DNA from: Hominisplanchenecus_A murintestinalis
Lineage (GTDB): Bacteria > Bacillota > Clostridia > Lachnospirales > Lachnospiraceae
Assembly: GCF_943193015.1 (NCBI RefSeq)
Contig: NZ_CALPCM010000016.1
Location: forward strand, 1-62,144
Direction: 5' to 3'
DNA length: 62,144 nt
The first letter of the stretch is position 1, and each line of letters starts with the position of its first letter. A model generated the notes under the pieces. It searched no databases. It was not told the DNA's origin and worked only from the letters and a program-made list of their open reading frames with translations. This document shows, piece after piece, positions 32,477 to 41,254 of the stretch. Both the position numbers and the translations under genes were made by a program.

Positions 32477-33028
32477 ATGAAGGTTGATATGACGTTATAT
32501 ACAGGGCGGCCTGATTCGGATGGGCGTCTTCCCGCAGAAATGGCAGTTTATGATCTGCTGGAGAAGCTGGACATTCCATATGTAAGGGCGGATCATGAAG
32601 TAGCTCCTACGATTGAAGCGTGCCGGGAAGTTGATGCGCTTTTAGGTATTGATATGTGTAAAAATTTATTTCTTTGCAATCGGCAGAAGACAGAGTTCTA
32701 TCTGCTGCTGATGCCTGGGGACAAGCCGTTTCGGACAAAAGAGCTTTCAGCCCAGATAGGAAGTGCACGCCTATCCTTTGCAGGAGAAGACTTTATGGAA
32801 GAATTTATGGGGCTTACGCCTGGCTCAGTAACGGTTCTGGGACTGATGAATGATAAAGATTGCCGGGTACGTCTGCTTATTGATAAGGAAATTGCAGAAT
32901 CCGGGTACATAGGATGTCATCCCTGCATCAATACTTCCAGTCTAAAGCTTAAGACAAAAGATGTGTTGGAAAAGTTTCTTCCATATATAGAGCATGAGTA
33001 TACGCTGGTAGAGCTTGGGGGTGAGTAG
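32477..33028 (+). CDS. YbaK/ProX-type prolyl-tRNA editing protein
   Basis: 183 residues from the ATG at 32477; GGAGG lies 11 bases upstream, while the earlier ATG at 32459 overlaps that site. Segments KNLFLCNRQKTEFYLLLMPG, TPGSVTVLGLMNDKDCRVRL and GCHPCINTSSLKL fit the ProXp/YbaK deacylase fold, with the conserved Lys in KNLF. Removes mischarged Ala (or Cys) from tRNA-Pro, a good partner for the short ProS form, which lacks an inserted editing domain. Separated from proS by a terminator, so readthrough or an unseen promoter would be needed. Confidence 0.88.
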   Translation: MKVDMTLYTGRPDSDGRLPAEMAVYDLLEKLDIPYVRADHEVAPTIEACREVDALLGIDMCKNLFLCNRQKTEFYLLLMPGDKPFRTKELSAQIGSARLSFAGEDFMEEFMGLTPGSVTVLGLMNDKDCRVRLLIDKEIAESGYIGCHPCINTSSLKLKTKDVLEKFLPYIEHEYTLVELGGE

Positions 33029-33121
33029 AAGCGGAGGTTGTCCATATAGGCTGCATTCGCCGGACAGCAGTAATCCGCGCCGTTACTGGCTTTCAAGCAT
33101 CGTTTTTTGAAAAAAGAGGTA

Positions 33122-33150
33122 TTGACAAAGAAAATAATACAGCGTATTAT
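33122..33150 (+). promoter_or_regulatory. Promoter of the liv operon
   Basis: Perfect TTGACA (33122-33127), 17 bases, TATTAT (33145-33150), 70 bases before livJ. Confidence 0.8.
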
Positions 33151-33219
33151 TATTTCCAAGATTTCAGAAGAAATCCGTTAACATGCGTTGGACGCAGGAA
33201 TAAGAAGGAGGAAAATATT

Positions 33220-34428
33220 ATGAAAAAATTTAAACAGGCAGCGGCATTTATCATGGCAGCGTCTATGGTAGTTGCGTCGCTGGCAGGATGCGGTGACAAG
33301 TCTGCAGAGACATCCGCAGAAACAACGGCAGAGACTGCAGGAGAAAGCGGAAGTACATCCGCAGCAGGCGGCGTATTTAAGATTGGCGGCATCGGACCGA
33401 CAACAGGCGGCGCAGCAGTTTACGGACAGGCAGTTAAGAATGCGATGGAGCTGGCAGCAGAAGAAATCAATGCAGCAGGAGGAATCAACGGAGCACAGGT
33501 TGAGATTCAGTTTGAAGATGATGAGCATGACCCTGAGAAAGCTGTAAACGCTTATAACTCTCTGAAAGACTGGGGAATGCAGATGCTGGTCGGTACTGTT
33601 ACATCCGGACCGTGTACCGCAGTTGTTGAGAAAACATTTGAGGACAATATGTTTCATCTTACACCGTCAGGTTCAGCGGTAGAGAGCATCCAGCATGAAA
33701 ATGCTTTCCGCGTATGCTTCTCCGACCCGAACCAGGGCGTTGCTTCCGCACAGTACATCGGCGAGCATGCGTTAGCTTCTAAGGTAGCAGTTATCTATGA
33801 CAGCTCTGATGTATATTCTTCAGGAATTTATGAGAAATTTGCAACAGAAGCAAAGAACCAGTCTTTTGAAATCGTAGCAGCAGAAGCATTTACGGCAGAC
33901 AATAAGACAGATTTCTCTGTACAGCTTCAGAAAGCAAAAGATGGCGGCGCAGAGCTGGTATTCCTTCCGATTTATTATACAGAAGCTTCTCTGATTCTTC
34001 AGCAGGCAAAAACCATGGGATTTGCACCAAAATTCTTCGGATGTGACGGACTTGACGGAATCCTTGCAGTAGAAGGTTTTGACACTGCACTGGCAGAGGG
34101 CGTAATGCTCCTGACACCGTTCGCAGCAGATGCAGAAGATGAGATGACAAAGAAATTTGTAGGTACTTTCACAGAGAAATACGGAGATATCCCGAACCAG
34201 TTTGCAGCAGATGCTTACGATGCAATGTACACGGTTAAAGCAGCAGTAGAAAAAGCAGGTCTGACACCGGATATGAGCGTATCTGATCTCTGCGAAGGCA
34301 TGAAGACAGCTATGACAGAGGTTACTGTAGAAGGTCTGACAGGAACCATTACATGGACAGCCGACGGAGAGCCTTCCAAAGACCCGAAAGCAGTTGTTAT
34401 CACAGACGGCGCTTACAAAGCAATGTAA
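33220..34428 (+). CDS. livJ: Branched-chain amino-acid ABC transporter substrate-binding lipoprotein
   Basis: 402 residues. Lipoprotein signal with lipobox LAGC (Cys24), a Thr/Ala/Glu-rich tether of about 25 residues, then the type I periplasmic-binding fold: FKIGGIGPTTGGAAVYGQAV, NGAQVEIQFEDDEHDPEKAV, LVGTVTSGPCTAVV, KVAVIYDSSDVYSSG. Captures leucine, isoleucine or valine (or another amino acid or amide) outside the cell and delivers it to LivHM. GGAGG precedes the ATG. Confidence 0.95.
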   Translation: MKKFKQAAAFIMAASMVVASLAGCGDKSAETSAETTAETAGESGSTSAAGGVFKIGGIGPTTGGAAVYGQAVKNAMELAAEEINAAGGINGAQVEIQFEDDEHDPEKAVNAYNSLKDWGMQMLVGTVTSGPCTAVVEKTFEDNMFHLTPSGSAVESIQHENAFRVCFSDPNQGVASAQYIGEHALASKVAVIYDSSDVYSSGIYEKFATEAKNQSFEIVAAEAFTADNKTDFSVQLQKAKDGGAELVFLPIYYTEASLILQQAKTMGFAPKFFGCDGLDGILAVEGFDTALAEGVMLLTPFAADAEDEMTKKFVGTFTEKYGDIPNQFAADAYDAMYTVKAAVEKAGLTPDMSVSDLCEGMKTAMTEVTVEGLTGTITWTADGEPSKDPKAVVITDGAYKAM

Positions 34429-34485
34429 TCTCCGGGCGGGATATACAGCCAAATACGAATATAATATAGTAAATACTACATCCAG

Positions 34486-34519
34486 AGAGGGGTTACTGCA
34501 ATTTGCAGGCCCCTCTTTT
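34486..34519 (+). terminator. Attenuator-type terminator between livJ and livH
   Basis: AGAGGGG (34486-34492) with CCCCTCT (34510-34516) enclosing CTGCA/TTGCAG, then TTTT. It probably stops most transcripts after livJ so that binding protein exceeds permease. Confidence 0.7.
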
Positions 34520-34562
34520 GCATGGAACTGCCGCAAGCCGAATCACAACTGTAACTTTTATG

Positions 34563-34592
34563 TTGAATTACAGTGACAGAGTATGCTATAAT
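34563..34592 (+). promoter_or_regulatory. Internal promoter before livH
   Basis: TTGAAT (34563-34568), 18 bases, TATAAT (34587-34592), 47 bases before the livH start. Confidence 0.5.
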
Positions 34593-34638
34593 CATTAGAA
34601 TAGTGTGTAACTTTAAATCTTTTAAAGAGGGGTGTGCT

Positions 34639-35523
34639 ATGAGTTTTATATCTTATTTAATCAATGGCATCAGCCTCGGCAGTGTATATGCAATCATTGC
34701 CCTGGGCTATACGATGGTATACGGAATTGCCAAGATGCTGAATTTTGCCCACGGTGATATTATTATGGTCGGAGGGTATGTGGTGCTTACAGCCACGGCT
34801 GCTATGGGGATGTCTCCTATGCTGGGAATCTTGGCGGCAGTCATCGTCTGTACTGTATTGGGAGTGACGATTGAGCGGGTGGCGTACAGGCCGCTGAGAA
34901 ATGCCGCGTCGTCCCTGGCTGTTCTGATTACGGCAATTGGCGTCAGCTACCTGTTGCAGAACGTTGCGTTGCTGCTCTTTGGCGCGGATACGAAATCTTT
35001 TACATCCGTGGTTTCGATACCGGCGGTTACGCTGGCAGGAGGCGATCTTACCATTACCGGAGAGACGATGGTGACAATTGCGGCATGTATTATTATTATG
35101 GCGGGGCTGACTCTGTTTATTAATAAGTCAAAAGCAGGACAGGCTATGCTTGCCGTTTCCGAAGATAAGGGCGCGGCACAGCTTATGGGTATTAATGTAA
35201 ATGGGACGATTGCCCTGACTTTTGCTATTGGTTCGGCATTGGCTGCTATCGCAAGCGTGCTTTTATGTTCGGCATATCCGTCCCTGACGCCGTATACAGG
35301 CGCGATGCCGGGAATTAAAGCTTTTGTGGCGGCAGTATTCGGTGGAATCGGTTCGATTCCGGGAGCCATGATTGGCGGAATTCTGCTGGGGGTTATTGAA
35401 ATCCTGGGAAAAGCTTACATATCGTCACAGATGGCAGACGCTATCGTGTTCGCCGTGTTGATTGTGGTACTGTTGGTGAAGCCTACGGGAATCCTGGGCA
35501 AACAGGTACAAGAGAAAGTATAG
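34639..35523 (+). CDS. livH: Branched-chain amino-acid ABC permease LivH
   Basis: 294 residues from the ATG at 34639 (AAAGAGGGG upstream). Eight or so helices of the LivH fold, with NGISLGSVYAIIALGYTMVY and AHGDIIMVGGYV at the N-terminus and the coupling-loop region AVSEDKGAAQLMGINVN. Forms the membrane channel with LivM. Confidence 0.95.
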   Translation: MSFISYLINGISLGSVYAIIALGYTMVYGIAKMLNFAHGDIIMVGGYVVLTATAAMGMSPMLGILAAVIVCTVLGVTIERVAYRPLRNAASSLAVLITAIGVSYLLQNVALLLFGADTKSFTSVVSIPAVTLAGGDLTITGETMVTIAACIIIMAGLTLFINKSKAGQAMLAVSEDKGAAQLMGINVNGTIALTFAIGSALAAIASVLLCSAYPSLTPYTGAMPGIKAFVAAVFGGIGSIPGAMIGGILLGVIEILGKAYISSQMADAIVFAVLIVVLLVKPTGILGKQVQEKV

Positions 35524-35535
35524 GTGGTGGCGAAG

Positions 35536-36618
35536 ATGAAAATGAATAAGTTGAAAATAAATAAGACGGCAAAAAGTAATTTTATTACATATGGTATTGT
35601 AATCGCTGCGTTTATCATCGTACAGATTCTGGTGTCGGCAGGACAGGTTTCCAGCCTGATGAAAGGACTTCTTGTACCGCTGTGTACTTATGCAATTCTG
35701 GCGGTGTCTTTGAACCTGGTAGTAGGTATTCTGGGGGAATTGAGTCTTGGACACGCTGGTTTTATGTGCGTGGGGGCGTTTTCCAGCGCATTTTTCTCGA
35801 AATGTATGGTTGAAGTAATCCCTGTGGCAGGAGTGCGTTTCTTCCTGGCGCTTCTGGTAGGCGCTGCAGTGGCTGCCTTGTTTGGCATACTGATAGGTAT
35901 CCCGGTGCTGAGGCTGAAAGGCGACTATCTGGCAATTGTAACGCTGGCATTCGGTGAGATTATTAAGAACCTGATTAATGCATTTTTTATAGGAAAGGAC
36001 AGCAATGGTTTTCATTTCTCCATGAAAGACGCGATGTCCCTGAACATGGAGGCAGACGGGCAGGTGATTGTGAACGGGCCTCAGGGAATTACCGGAACTC
36101 CCAATGATTCTACCTTTTTCATAGGAATCCTTTTGCTGCTGCTCACTCTTTTTATTGTGCTGAACCTGATTCATTCCAGGGACGGGCGTGCGATTATGTC
36201 TATTCGGGACAACCGCATTGCGGCAGAGTCTGTAGGTATCAACATTACGAAGTATAAGATGATGGCGTTCACTATTTCGGCGGCGCTGGCAGGTGTGGCG
36301 GGCGTGCTCTATGCCCATAATCTGGCGACTTTGTCTGCGCAGCCCAAGAATTTCGGATACAATATGTCAATTATGATACTGGTATATGTAGTGCTTGGAG
36401 GAATCGGAAGAATCCGCGGTTCCATGATTGCGGCGGTTATTTTAACGCTGCTGCCGGAGATGCTGCGTTTCCTGAGCGATTACCGTATGCTGATTTATGC
36501 AGTCGTACTGATTGTGATGATGCTCTTTAACTGGAGCCCGAAGGCGCTGGAATGGCGGGAGAGGTACTCTCCGAAACGGCTGTTGAAGAAGAAGCAGGAA
36601 GCAAAGGAGGGTGAGTAA
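35536..36618 (+). CDS. livM: Branched-chain amino-acid ABC permease LivM
   Basis: 360 residues from the ATG at 35536, eight bases after AGGTGG; a GTG at 35524 is an alternative. LivM-type fold with GELSLGHAGFMCVGAFSSA, GDYLAIVTLAFGEIIKN and the ATPase-contact loop SIRDNRIAAESVGINITKYK. Charged C-terminal tail (RYSPKRLLKKKQEAKEGE). Confidence 0.95.
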   Translation: MKMNKLKINKTAKSNFITYGIVIAAFIIVQILVSAGQVSSLMKGLLVPLCTYAILAVSLNLVVGILGELSLGHAGFMCVGAFSSAFFSKCMVEVIPVAGVRFFLALLVGAAVAALFGILIGIPVLRLKGDYLAIVTLAFGEIIKNLINAFFIGKDSNGFHFSMKDAMSLNMEADGQVIVNGPQGITGTPNDSTFFIGILLLLLTLFIVLNLIHSRDGRAIMSIRDNRIAAESVGINITKYKMMAFTISAALAGVAGVLYAHNLATLSAQPKNFGYNMSIMILVYVVLGGIGRIRGSMIAAVILTLLPEMLRFLSDYRMLIYAVVLIVMMLFNWSPKALEWRERYSPKRLLKKKQEAKEGE

Positions 36619-36620
36619 TC

Positions 36621-37379
36621 ATGGCGTTGTTGGAGGTAAAAAACCTGGGAATCTCCTTTGGAGGGCTTCGTGCCGTGGACAGTTTCAATATCAGCATTGA
36701 AAAAGGCCAGCTTTATGGACTGATAGGGCCGAACGGCGCAGGGAAAACGACAGTATTTAACCTGCTTACAGGCGTATACAAGCCGAATGAAGGAATCGTT
36801 ACCCTGGACGGGAAGAATATTACCGGAAAAAAGACCATAGAAATCAATAAAGAGGGCGTTGCGAGGACGTTCCAGAATATCCGGCTGTTTAAAGATATGA
36901 GCGTGCTGGACAATGTAAAGGTCGGACTTCATAATAAACATCATTACTCCACGCTGGAAGGGATTCTGCGTCTGCCGAGATACCGGAAGGTAGAAAAAGA
37001 GATGAACGAGCAGGCTATGGAGCTGCTGGATGTATTTGACCTGGCGGGACAGGCGGATTATCTGGCGTCAAATCTTCCTTACGGAAAGCAGAGAAAACTG
37101 GAAATTGCCAGGGCATTGGCTACGGAACCTAAGCTTCTGCTTTTGGATGAGCCGGCGGCGGGCATGAACCCGAATGAAACTCAGGAACTGATGGATACCA
37201 TTCATTTTGTGAGGGATAAATTTGATATGACCATCCTGCTTATAGAGCATGATATGAAACTGGTATCCGGTATCTGTGAAAAGCTGACAGTGCTGAACTT
37301 CGGCCAGGTGCTGGCAGAAGGGGAAACAGGGGAAGTGCTGAATAACCCACAGGTAATTACTGCATATCTGGGAGAATAG
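36621..37379 (+). CDS. livG: Branched-chain amino-acid ABC ATPase LivG
   Basis: 252 residues. Walker A GPNGAGKTT, Walker B LLLLDEPAAGMNP, switch His in LLIEHDMKLV; the signature region reads LPYGKQRKLEIARAL, the LivG variant of LSGGQ. Starts 2 bases after livM. Confidence 0.96.
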   Translation: MALLEVKNLGISFGGLRAVDSFNISIEKGQLYGLIGPNGAGKTTVFNLLTGVYKPNEGIVTLDGKNITGKKTIEINKEGVARTFQNIRLFKDMSVLDNVKVGLHNKHHYSTLEGILRLPRYRKVEKEMNEQAMELLDVFDLAGQADYLASNLPYGKQRKLEIARALATEPKLLLLDEPAAGMNPNETQELMDTIHFVRDKFDMTILLIEHDMKLVSGICEKLTVLNFGQVLAEGETGEVLNNPQVITAYLGE

Positions 37380-37391
37380 GAGGAAAGACTT

Positions 37392-38102
37392 ATGGCAATG
37401 CTTGAAATCAAAAATCTGGAAGTATATTACGGCATGATTCAGGCCATCAAAGGGATTTCCTTCGAAGTAAATGAAGGGGAAGTTATCGCCCTGATCGGTG
37501 CGAACGGAGCGGGAAAGACGACTACGCTTCATGCGGTTACCGGACTGATTCCGGCAAAAGCGGGAGAAATTATATTTGACGGAAAGAATGTTGCAAAAAT
37601 CCCCGGGCATAAGATTGTGTCGATGGGAATGGCGCATGTGCCGGAGGGAAGAAGAGTTTTTGCAGAGCTGAGCGTATACCAGAACCTGAAAATGGGCGCG
37701 TATACGAGAAAAGATAAAGATGAAATTGCCGGGAACCTGGAAATGGTCTATAAAAGGTTTCCGCGTCTGAAAGAGCGGAAGAACCAGATGGCGGGAACTC
37801 TGAGCGGAGGCGAGCAGCAGATGCTGGCTATGGGCCGGGCGCTGATGTCCCAGCCGAAGATTATTCTGATGGATGAGCCGTCTATGGGGCTGTCCCCAAT
37901 CTTTGTAAATGAGATATTTGATATTATCCGGGAGGTAAGCGCAGCGGGAACTACTGTACTGTTGGTGGAACAGAACGCAAAGAAAGCGCTTTCCATCGCG
38001 GACAGGGCATATGTCCTGGAGACAGGAAGGATTACACTGCAGGGAGACGCGAAAGAACTGATGAACGATGAGTCAGTGAAGAAAGCGTACTTAGGAGAGT
38101 AA
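37392..38102 (+). CDS. livF: Branched-chain amino-acid ABC ATPase LivF
   Basis: 236 residues. Walker A GANGAGKTT, signature LSGGEQQMLAMGRALM, Walker B IILMDEPSMGLSP, and the family-typical VPEGRRVFAELSVYQNL. Pairs with LivG. GGAGG lies upstream of the ATG. Confidence 0.96.
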   Translation: MAMLEIKNLEVYYGMIQAIKGISFEVNEGEVIALIGANGAGKTTTLHAVTGLIPAKAGEIIFDGKNVAKIPGHKIVSMGMAHVPEGRRVFAELSVYQNLKMGAYTRKDKDEIAGNLEMVYKRFPRLKERKNQMAGTLSGGEQQMLAMGRALMSQPKIILMDEPSMGLSPIFVNEIFDIIREVSAAGTTVLLVEQNAKKALSIADRAYVLETGRITLQGDAKELMNDESVKKAYLGE

Positions 38103-38114
38103 GGAGGGATTTCT

Positions 38115-38738
38115 GTGGAAAAAGTAATCATTACAATCGCCCGTCAATATGGAAGCGGCGGTAAGACAATTGGGCAGATGCTTGCAAACGATCTGGGGAT
38201 TCCCTTTTACAGCAGGGAAATCCTGCGCCTGGCATCGGACGACAGCGGAATCAGGGAAGAGCTGTTTAATCAGGCGGATGAAAAGCTGCGCAGCAATCCG
38301 TTGTTTGGGGCTTCAAAGAAGGTCTACACCGGCGGGTTGATTTCACCGGAAAGCGATGATTTTGTTTCCAGTGAAAACTTGTTTAATTATCAGGCAAAGG
38401 TTATTAAGGAGCTGGCAGAGAAAGGCTCCTGTGTAATCGTAGGCCGCTGCGCGGATTTTGTATTGAAGGACAGAGCGGACGTAGTAAGCGTGTTTGTCCA
38501 TGCTCCGGCGGATTACTGCATGGAACGTGCGATGGAGCGGAATGATATGAGCAGAAAAGAAATGGAGAAATTTATTGCTAAGACGGATAAATACCGAGGT
38601 GATTTCTACCATTATTATACAGGAAATGTCTGGAATGACGCCAGGAACTATGATTTGTGCCTGAACAGCAGTAAGCTTGGATTTGAGAAATGCGTAGAAG
38701 AGATAAAAGCGTATATCAAAGTGAGATTTGAAGAATAG
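38115..38738 (+). CDS. Cytidylate kinase-like family protein
   Basis: 207 residues, GTG start with AAGGAGGG upstream. P-loop-like GSGGKTIGQMLANDLG following IARQYG, then YSREILRLASDDSGI and GSCVIVGRCADFVLKDR. This is the cytidylate-kinase-like (AAA_33-related) family widespread in Clostridia, often found as an orphan beside transporters. True substrate unknown. It lies 12 bases after livF and is probably in the same transcript. Confidence 0.88.
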   Translation: MEKVIITIARQYGSGGKTIGQMLANDLGIPFYSREILRLASDDSGIREELFNQADEKLRSNPLFGASKKVYTGGLISPESDDFVSSENLFNYQAKVIKELAEKGSCVIVGRCADFVLKDRADVVSVFVHAPADYCMERAMERNDMSRKEMEKFIAKTDKYRGDFYHYYTGNVWNDARNYDLCLNSSKLGFEKCVEEIKAYIKVRFEE

Positions 38739-38751
38739 AAACAGGTGGTAT

Positions 38752-38806
38752 AAAGAAGAAAACGCCGTGACTGCGTATGACGTGCAGCCGCGGCGTTTTC
38801 TTCTTT
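38752..38806. terminator. Bidirectional terminator after the liv operon
   Basis: 16-bp perfect stem AAAGAAGAAAACGCCG (38752-38767) / CGGCGTTTTCTTCTTT (38791-38806). Serves the liv transcript and the convergent small gene. Confidence 0.85.
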
Positions 38807-38815
38807 ATAGAGGCG

Positions 38816-39082
38816 TCATGAATCTTCTTCAATGACATGAAATTCCAGATAGTCAAAGTCAATCTGTTCAATAAAGTTATCCTGATAAAACCTTGCCTTG
38901 TCATGGCGTTTAAATTCCGCCACTGTAGAGTCGAGCCAGATTGGTTTTCCCAGATCAAATACATAGCAAATTTCATCCAGGGCGCGAAATATTTTGTGAG
39001 TCCTGGTGTCGATGGTGTTGTCCTCCACAACGGTATCAACAAGCATCCGGTTATCTTTTATTATTTTTCCCCAAATACGCAT
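38816..39082 (-). CDS. Conserved hypothetical protein
   Basis: 88 residues starting MRIWGKIIKDNRMLVDTVV, chosen because TGGAGG lies eight bases before this ATG; the frame extends five codons further to a TTG. Soluble, acidic, with an aromatic C-terminus (RFYQDNFIEQIDFDYLEFHV). Proteins of this kind, beginning MRIWGK and ending with FDYLEI-like text, are conserved in Lachnospiraceae with no known role. Confidence 0.75.
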   Translation of the reverse strand: MRIWGKIIKDNRMLVDTVVEDNTIDTRTHKIFRALDEICYVFDLGKPIWLDSTVAEFKRHDKARFYQDNFIEQIDFDYLEFHVIEEDS

Positions 39083-39145
39083 AATAAGTACCTCCAATAT
39101 TCAAATGCCATGTGCCGAGGCCTTATGGCCGTGGTTAGCGGCTAA

Positions 39146-40504
39146 TTACTCACTGGCATTTTCTACAATCATATATTTATCCGTATCGGCGATAGCCGCG
39201 TTAAAATGGTTATACACAAGTTTTGTAAGCGCACGTATATGGTCAATGGCCTGGTTTCCGTTGTCCCAGCCCCCGGACATAATGCACAGCACGAAATCGC
39301 CTCCGGGAGAATAGATAATTGCAGCGTCATTTTCAGCATCGCTGATTTCTCCGGTCTTGTTAGCGGTAACGGCTTCAGAAGGTACAGCGGTAGGGATTTT
39401 GTAAGTAATCTCCTGGTTTAACAGCAGATTTTCCATATCCCTGGACGCCAGATGGGACACCAGTTTCCCTTCATAAATCTGTGCCAGCAGTTCTCCGCAG
39501 TCCCGGGCGGAGGTCTCATTCTGCAGGTGAGGAGAATGGCGCAGGCTGGAGTCTTCCAGTCCGTTTACGTGCTGTGTGTCCGGGAAACTGTGGCGTTTAG
39601 CGAAGCTGTTTACATAGGTAAGCCCATCTTTGTGGTCATGTTCCGGGCTGAGATAGCGCACCAGTTCGTTAGAAGCTTCATTGTCACTGACAGTAATCAT
39701 ATCATTCAGAAGAGAACGGATGGTATCTGTCTCTTCCAGCTTTCCGTTATGAATCTGCTCCATCACCGCGCCCATGATATAGAGTTTAATCAGGCTTGCA
39801 GATTCCATAGGCTTCTGGTTGACAGCTATCGTATCGCCGTTTGCAAGGTTTTTTACATATACAGACCAATTTCCGGAATAGCCCTCAGTCATAGAAATCA
39901 GCTCTTCTTCAAGATGTTCCCAAGAGAGAGAAACCTCTGTTAAGTCATAAAGATAGTTTGGCTGAAACTGCGCAATTTTATAAACGTCATCCTCATAAAC
40001 ATAGATTATATCCCCGGTATCTGCAGATGAGATGCTAAAGGCGTATTTATCTGCTGCATAAGGAGCGCCAGAAACGAATGGAGCCGCAGGAGAAGTTTCT
40101 GTCAGATCAGGGTATGAGAAAACAGATGAAACGTCAGTTTCTGTTGCAGACTCTGCAATTTCATATTCACCGGAAAGCTCTGAAGATGTTTCAGCAGTAA
40201 CGGAATCCGTACTGTCTGCGAATGTTTGGGTTTCTGAAGAAACTTTTCTCTCCGCAGGTGCTTTTGGTTTCGGAGGGCTTTCCGTGTTTTGCAGGGTATC
40301 TTTTTTCGGATTCTGTGTCTCAGAGGAAATTTCAGTCTCTATAGAGGAAACGATTTCCGGTGCGATATCCTGTACAGTGGGAGCGGCGCCGCCATAAGTA
40401 AAAGTGTATGCCCCCATATAAAAAGCCCCGCCCATAAGGGCTGCCGCAAAAGCCTGAAGCAGACGGGGATAGAAGTTGTGTATGGGTGTATGTTTGAATT
40501 TCAT
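39146..40504 (-). CDS. Class A beta-lactamase-fold serine hydrolase
   Basis: 452 residues from the ATG at 40504 (AAAGG upstream). N-terminal signal anchor (about 15-36), then about 120 residues of Ser/Thr/Glu-rich spacer, then a beta-lactamase2 domain (about 195-445). All three active-site motifs are present: Ser237-Leu-Ile-Lys240, SDN (273-275) and KTG (383-385). The long low-complexity spacer suggests a wall-spanning enzyme. It could be a penicillinase or a peptidoglycan-modifying enzyme; the motifs alone do not decide. Divergent from the TetR gene across a 150-bp region containing the TetR promoter and operator. Confidence 0.88.
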   Translation of the reverse strand: MKFKHTPIHNFYPRLLQAFAAALMGGAFYMGAYTFTYGGAAPTVQDIAPEIVSSIETEISSETQNPKKDTLQNTESPPKPKAPAERKVSSETQTFADSTDSVTAETSSELSGEYEIAESATETDVSSVFSYPDLTETSPAAPFVSGAPYAADKYAFSISSADTGDIIYVYEDDVYKIAQFQPNYLYDLTEVSLSWEHLEEELISMTEGYSGNWSVYVKNLANGDTIAVNQKPMESASLIKLYIMGAVMEQIHNGKLEETDTIRSLLNDMITVSDNEASNELVRYLSPEHDHKDGLTYVNSFAKRHSFPDTQHVNGLEDSSLRHSPHLQNETSARDCGELLAQIYEGKLVSHLASRDMENLLLNQEITYKIPTAVPSEAVTANKTGEISDAENDAAIIYSPGGDFVLCIMSGGWDNGNQAIDHIRALTKLVYNHFNAAIADTDKYMIVENASE

Positions 40505-40599
40505 ATGTATCCAGCCTTTACGCTTTTTAAAGAAATGATACAATAGATAGCGAAAAATGTAAATCCCTTTGACGAAAATTCCCGAGTGGCTGCTTATGC

Positions 40600-40628
40600 T
40601 TGACATATTGTATACCGAACGGTATAAT
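40600..40628 (+). promoter_or_regulatory. tetR promoter with overlapping palindromic operator
   Basis: Perfect TTGACA (40600-40605), 17 bases, TATAAT (40623-40628). The palindrome TATACCG-AA-CGGTATA (40611-40626) lies inside the spacer and runs into the -10 box, so bound repressor would block polymerase. Typical of TetR autoregulation. Confidence 0.8.
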
Positions 40629-40656
40629 GGAGAATATCAGAAGAAAGGGGGCGTTT

Positions 40657-41232
40657 ATGGATAATAAAGAAAAAATCCTCCGGTGTGCATTGGATTTGTT
40701 CTATGCGAAAGGATATGATGCGGTAGGGGTTCAGGAGATTGCTGAAAAGGCCGGAGTGACGAAGCCCACGCTGTACTATTATTTCGGAAGCAAATACGGG
40801 CTGCTGGAAACACTTCTGAATACAGAGCTTTCTCATGTAAACGCAGCTGTCCGGGAGGCGGCCGAGTATCACGGGGATGTTCCCGCGACTCTCTATCGGA
40901 TGGCGTCGAAGATGCTTGACCTGGCGAGCGCCAACCGGAAAATGTATATGCTGATGATGGCTCTTTTTTATTCGGCAAAGGAGAATGAAGCCTACCGGGC
41001 AATCCGTCCCCTGATGACAGAGCTGTATGGGATTGTGGTACATTTTTTTGAAGAAGCCACGCCGCAGCTTGGGAATATCCGCGGAAGGCAGGAACAGTTT
41101 GCGATAGGTTTTCTGGGAACGATGAACCAGTATATCCTGCGGATGTGCGACAGCCTGAAAGAAGGCGCTATGGTAGATGACGAAAGGAAGAAATCGCTGG
41201 TAGACCAGTTTATGTATGGAATAAATTCTTAG
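40657..41232 (+). CDS. TetR/AcrR family transcriptional regulator
   Basis: 191 residues from the ATG at 40657 (AAAGGGGG upstream). N-terminal helix-turn-helix: ILRCALDLFYAKGYDAVGVQ, then IAEKAGVTKPTLYYYFGSKY. The ligand-binding half is helical with no recognised ligand. It lies directly upstream of the GH13 gene (22-base gap, apparently one transcript) and likely represses its own promoter. Confidence 0.93.
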   Translation: MDNKEKILRCALDLFYAKGYDAVGVQEIAEKAGVTKPTLYYYFGSKYGLLETLLNTELSHVNAAVREAAEYHGDVPATLYRMASKMLDLASANRKMYMLMMALFYSAKENEAYRAIRPLMTELYGIVVHFFEEATPQLGNIRGRQEQFAIGFLGTMNQYILRMCDSLKEGAMVDDERKKSLVDQFMYGINS

Positions 41233-41254
41233 AAATGATGTGGAGGAAAAAGAA

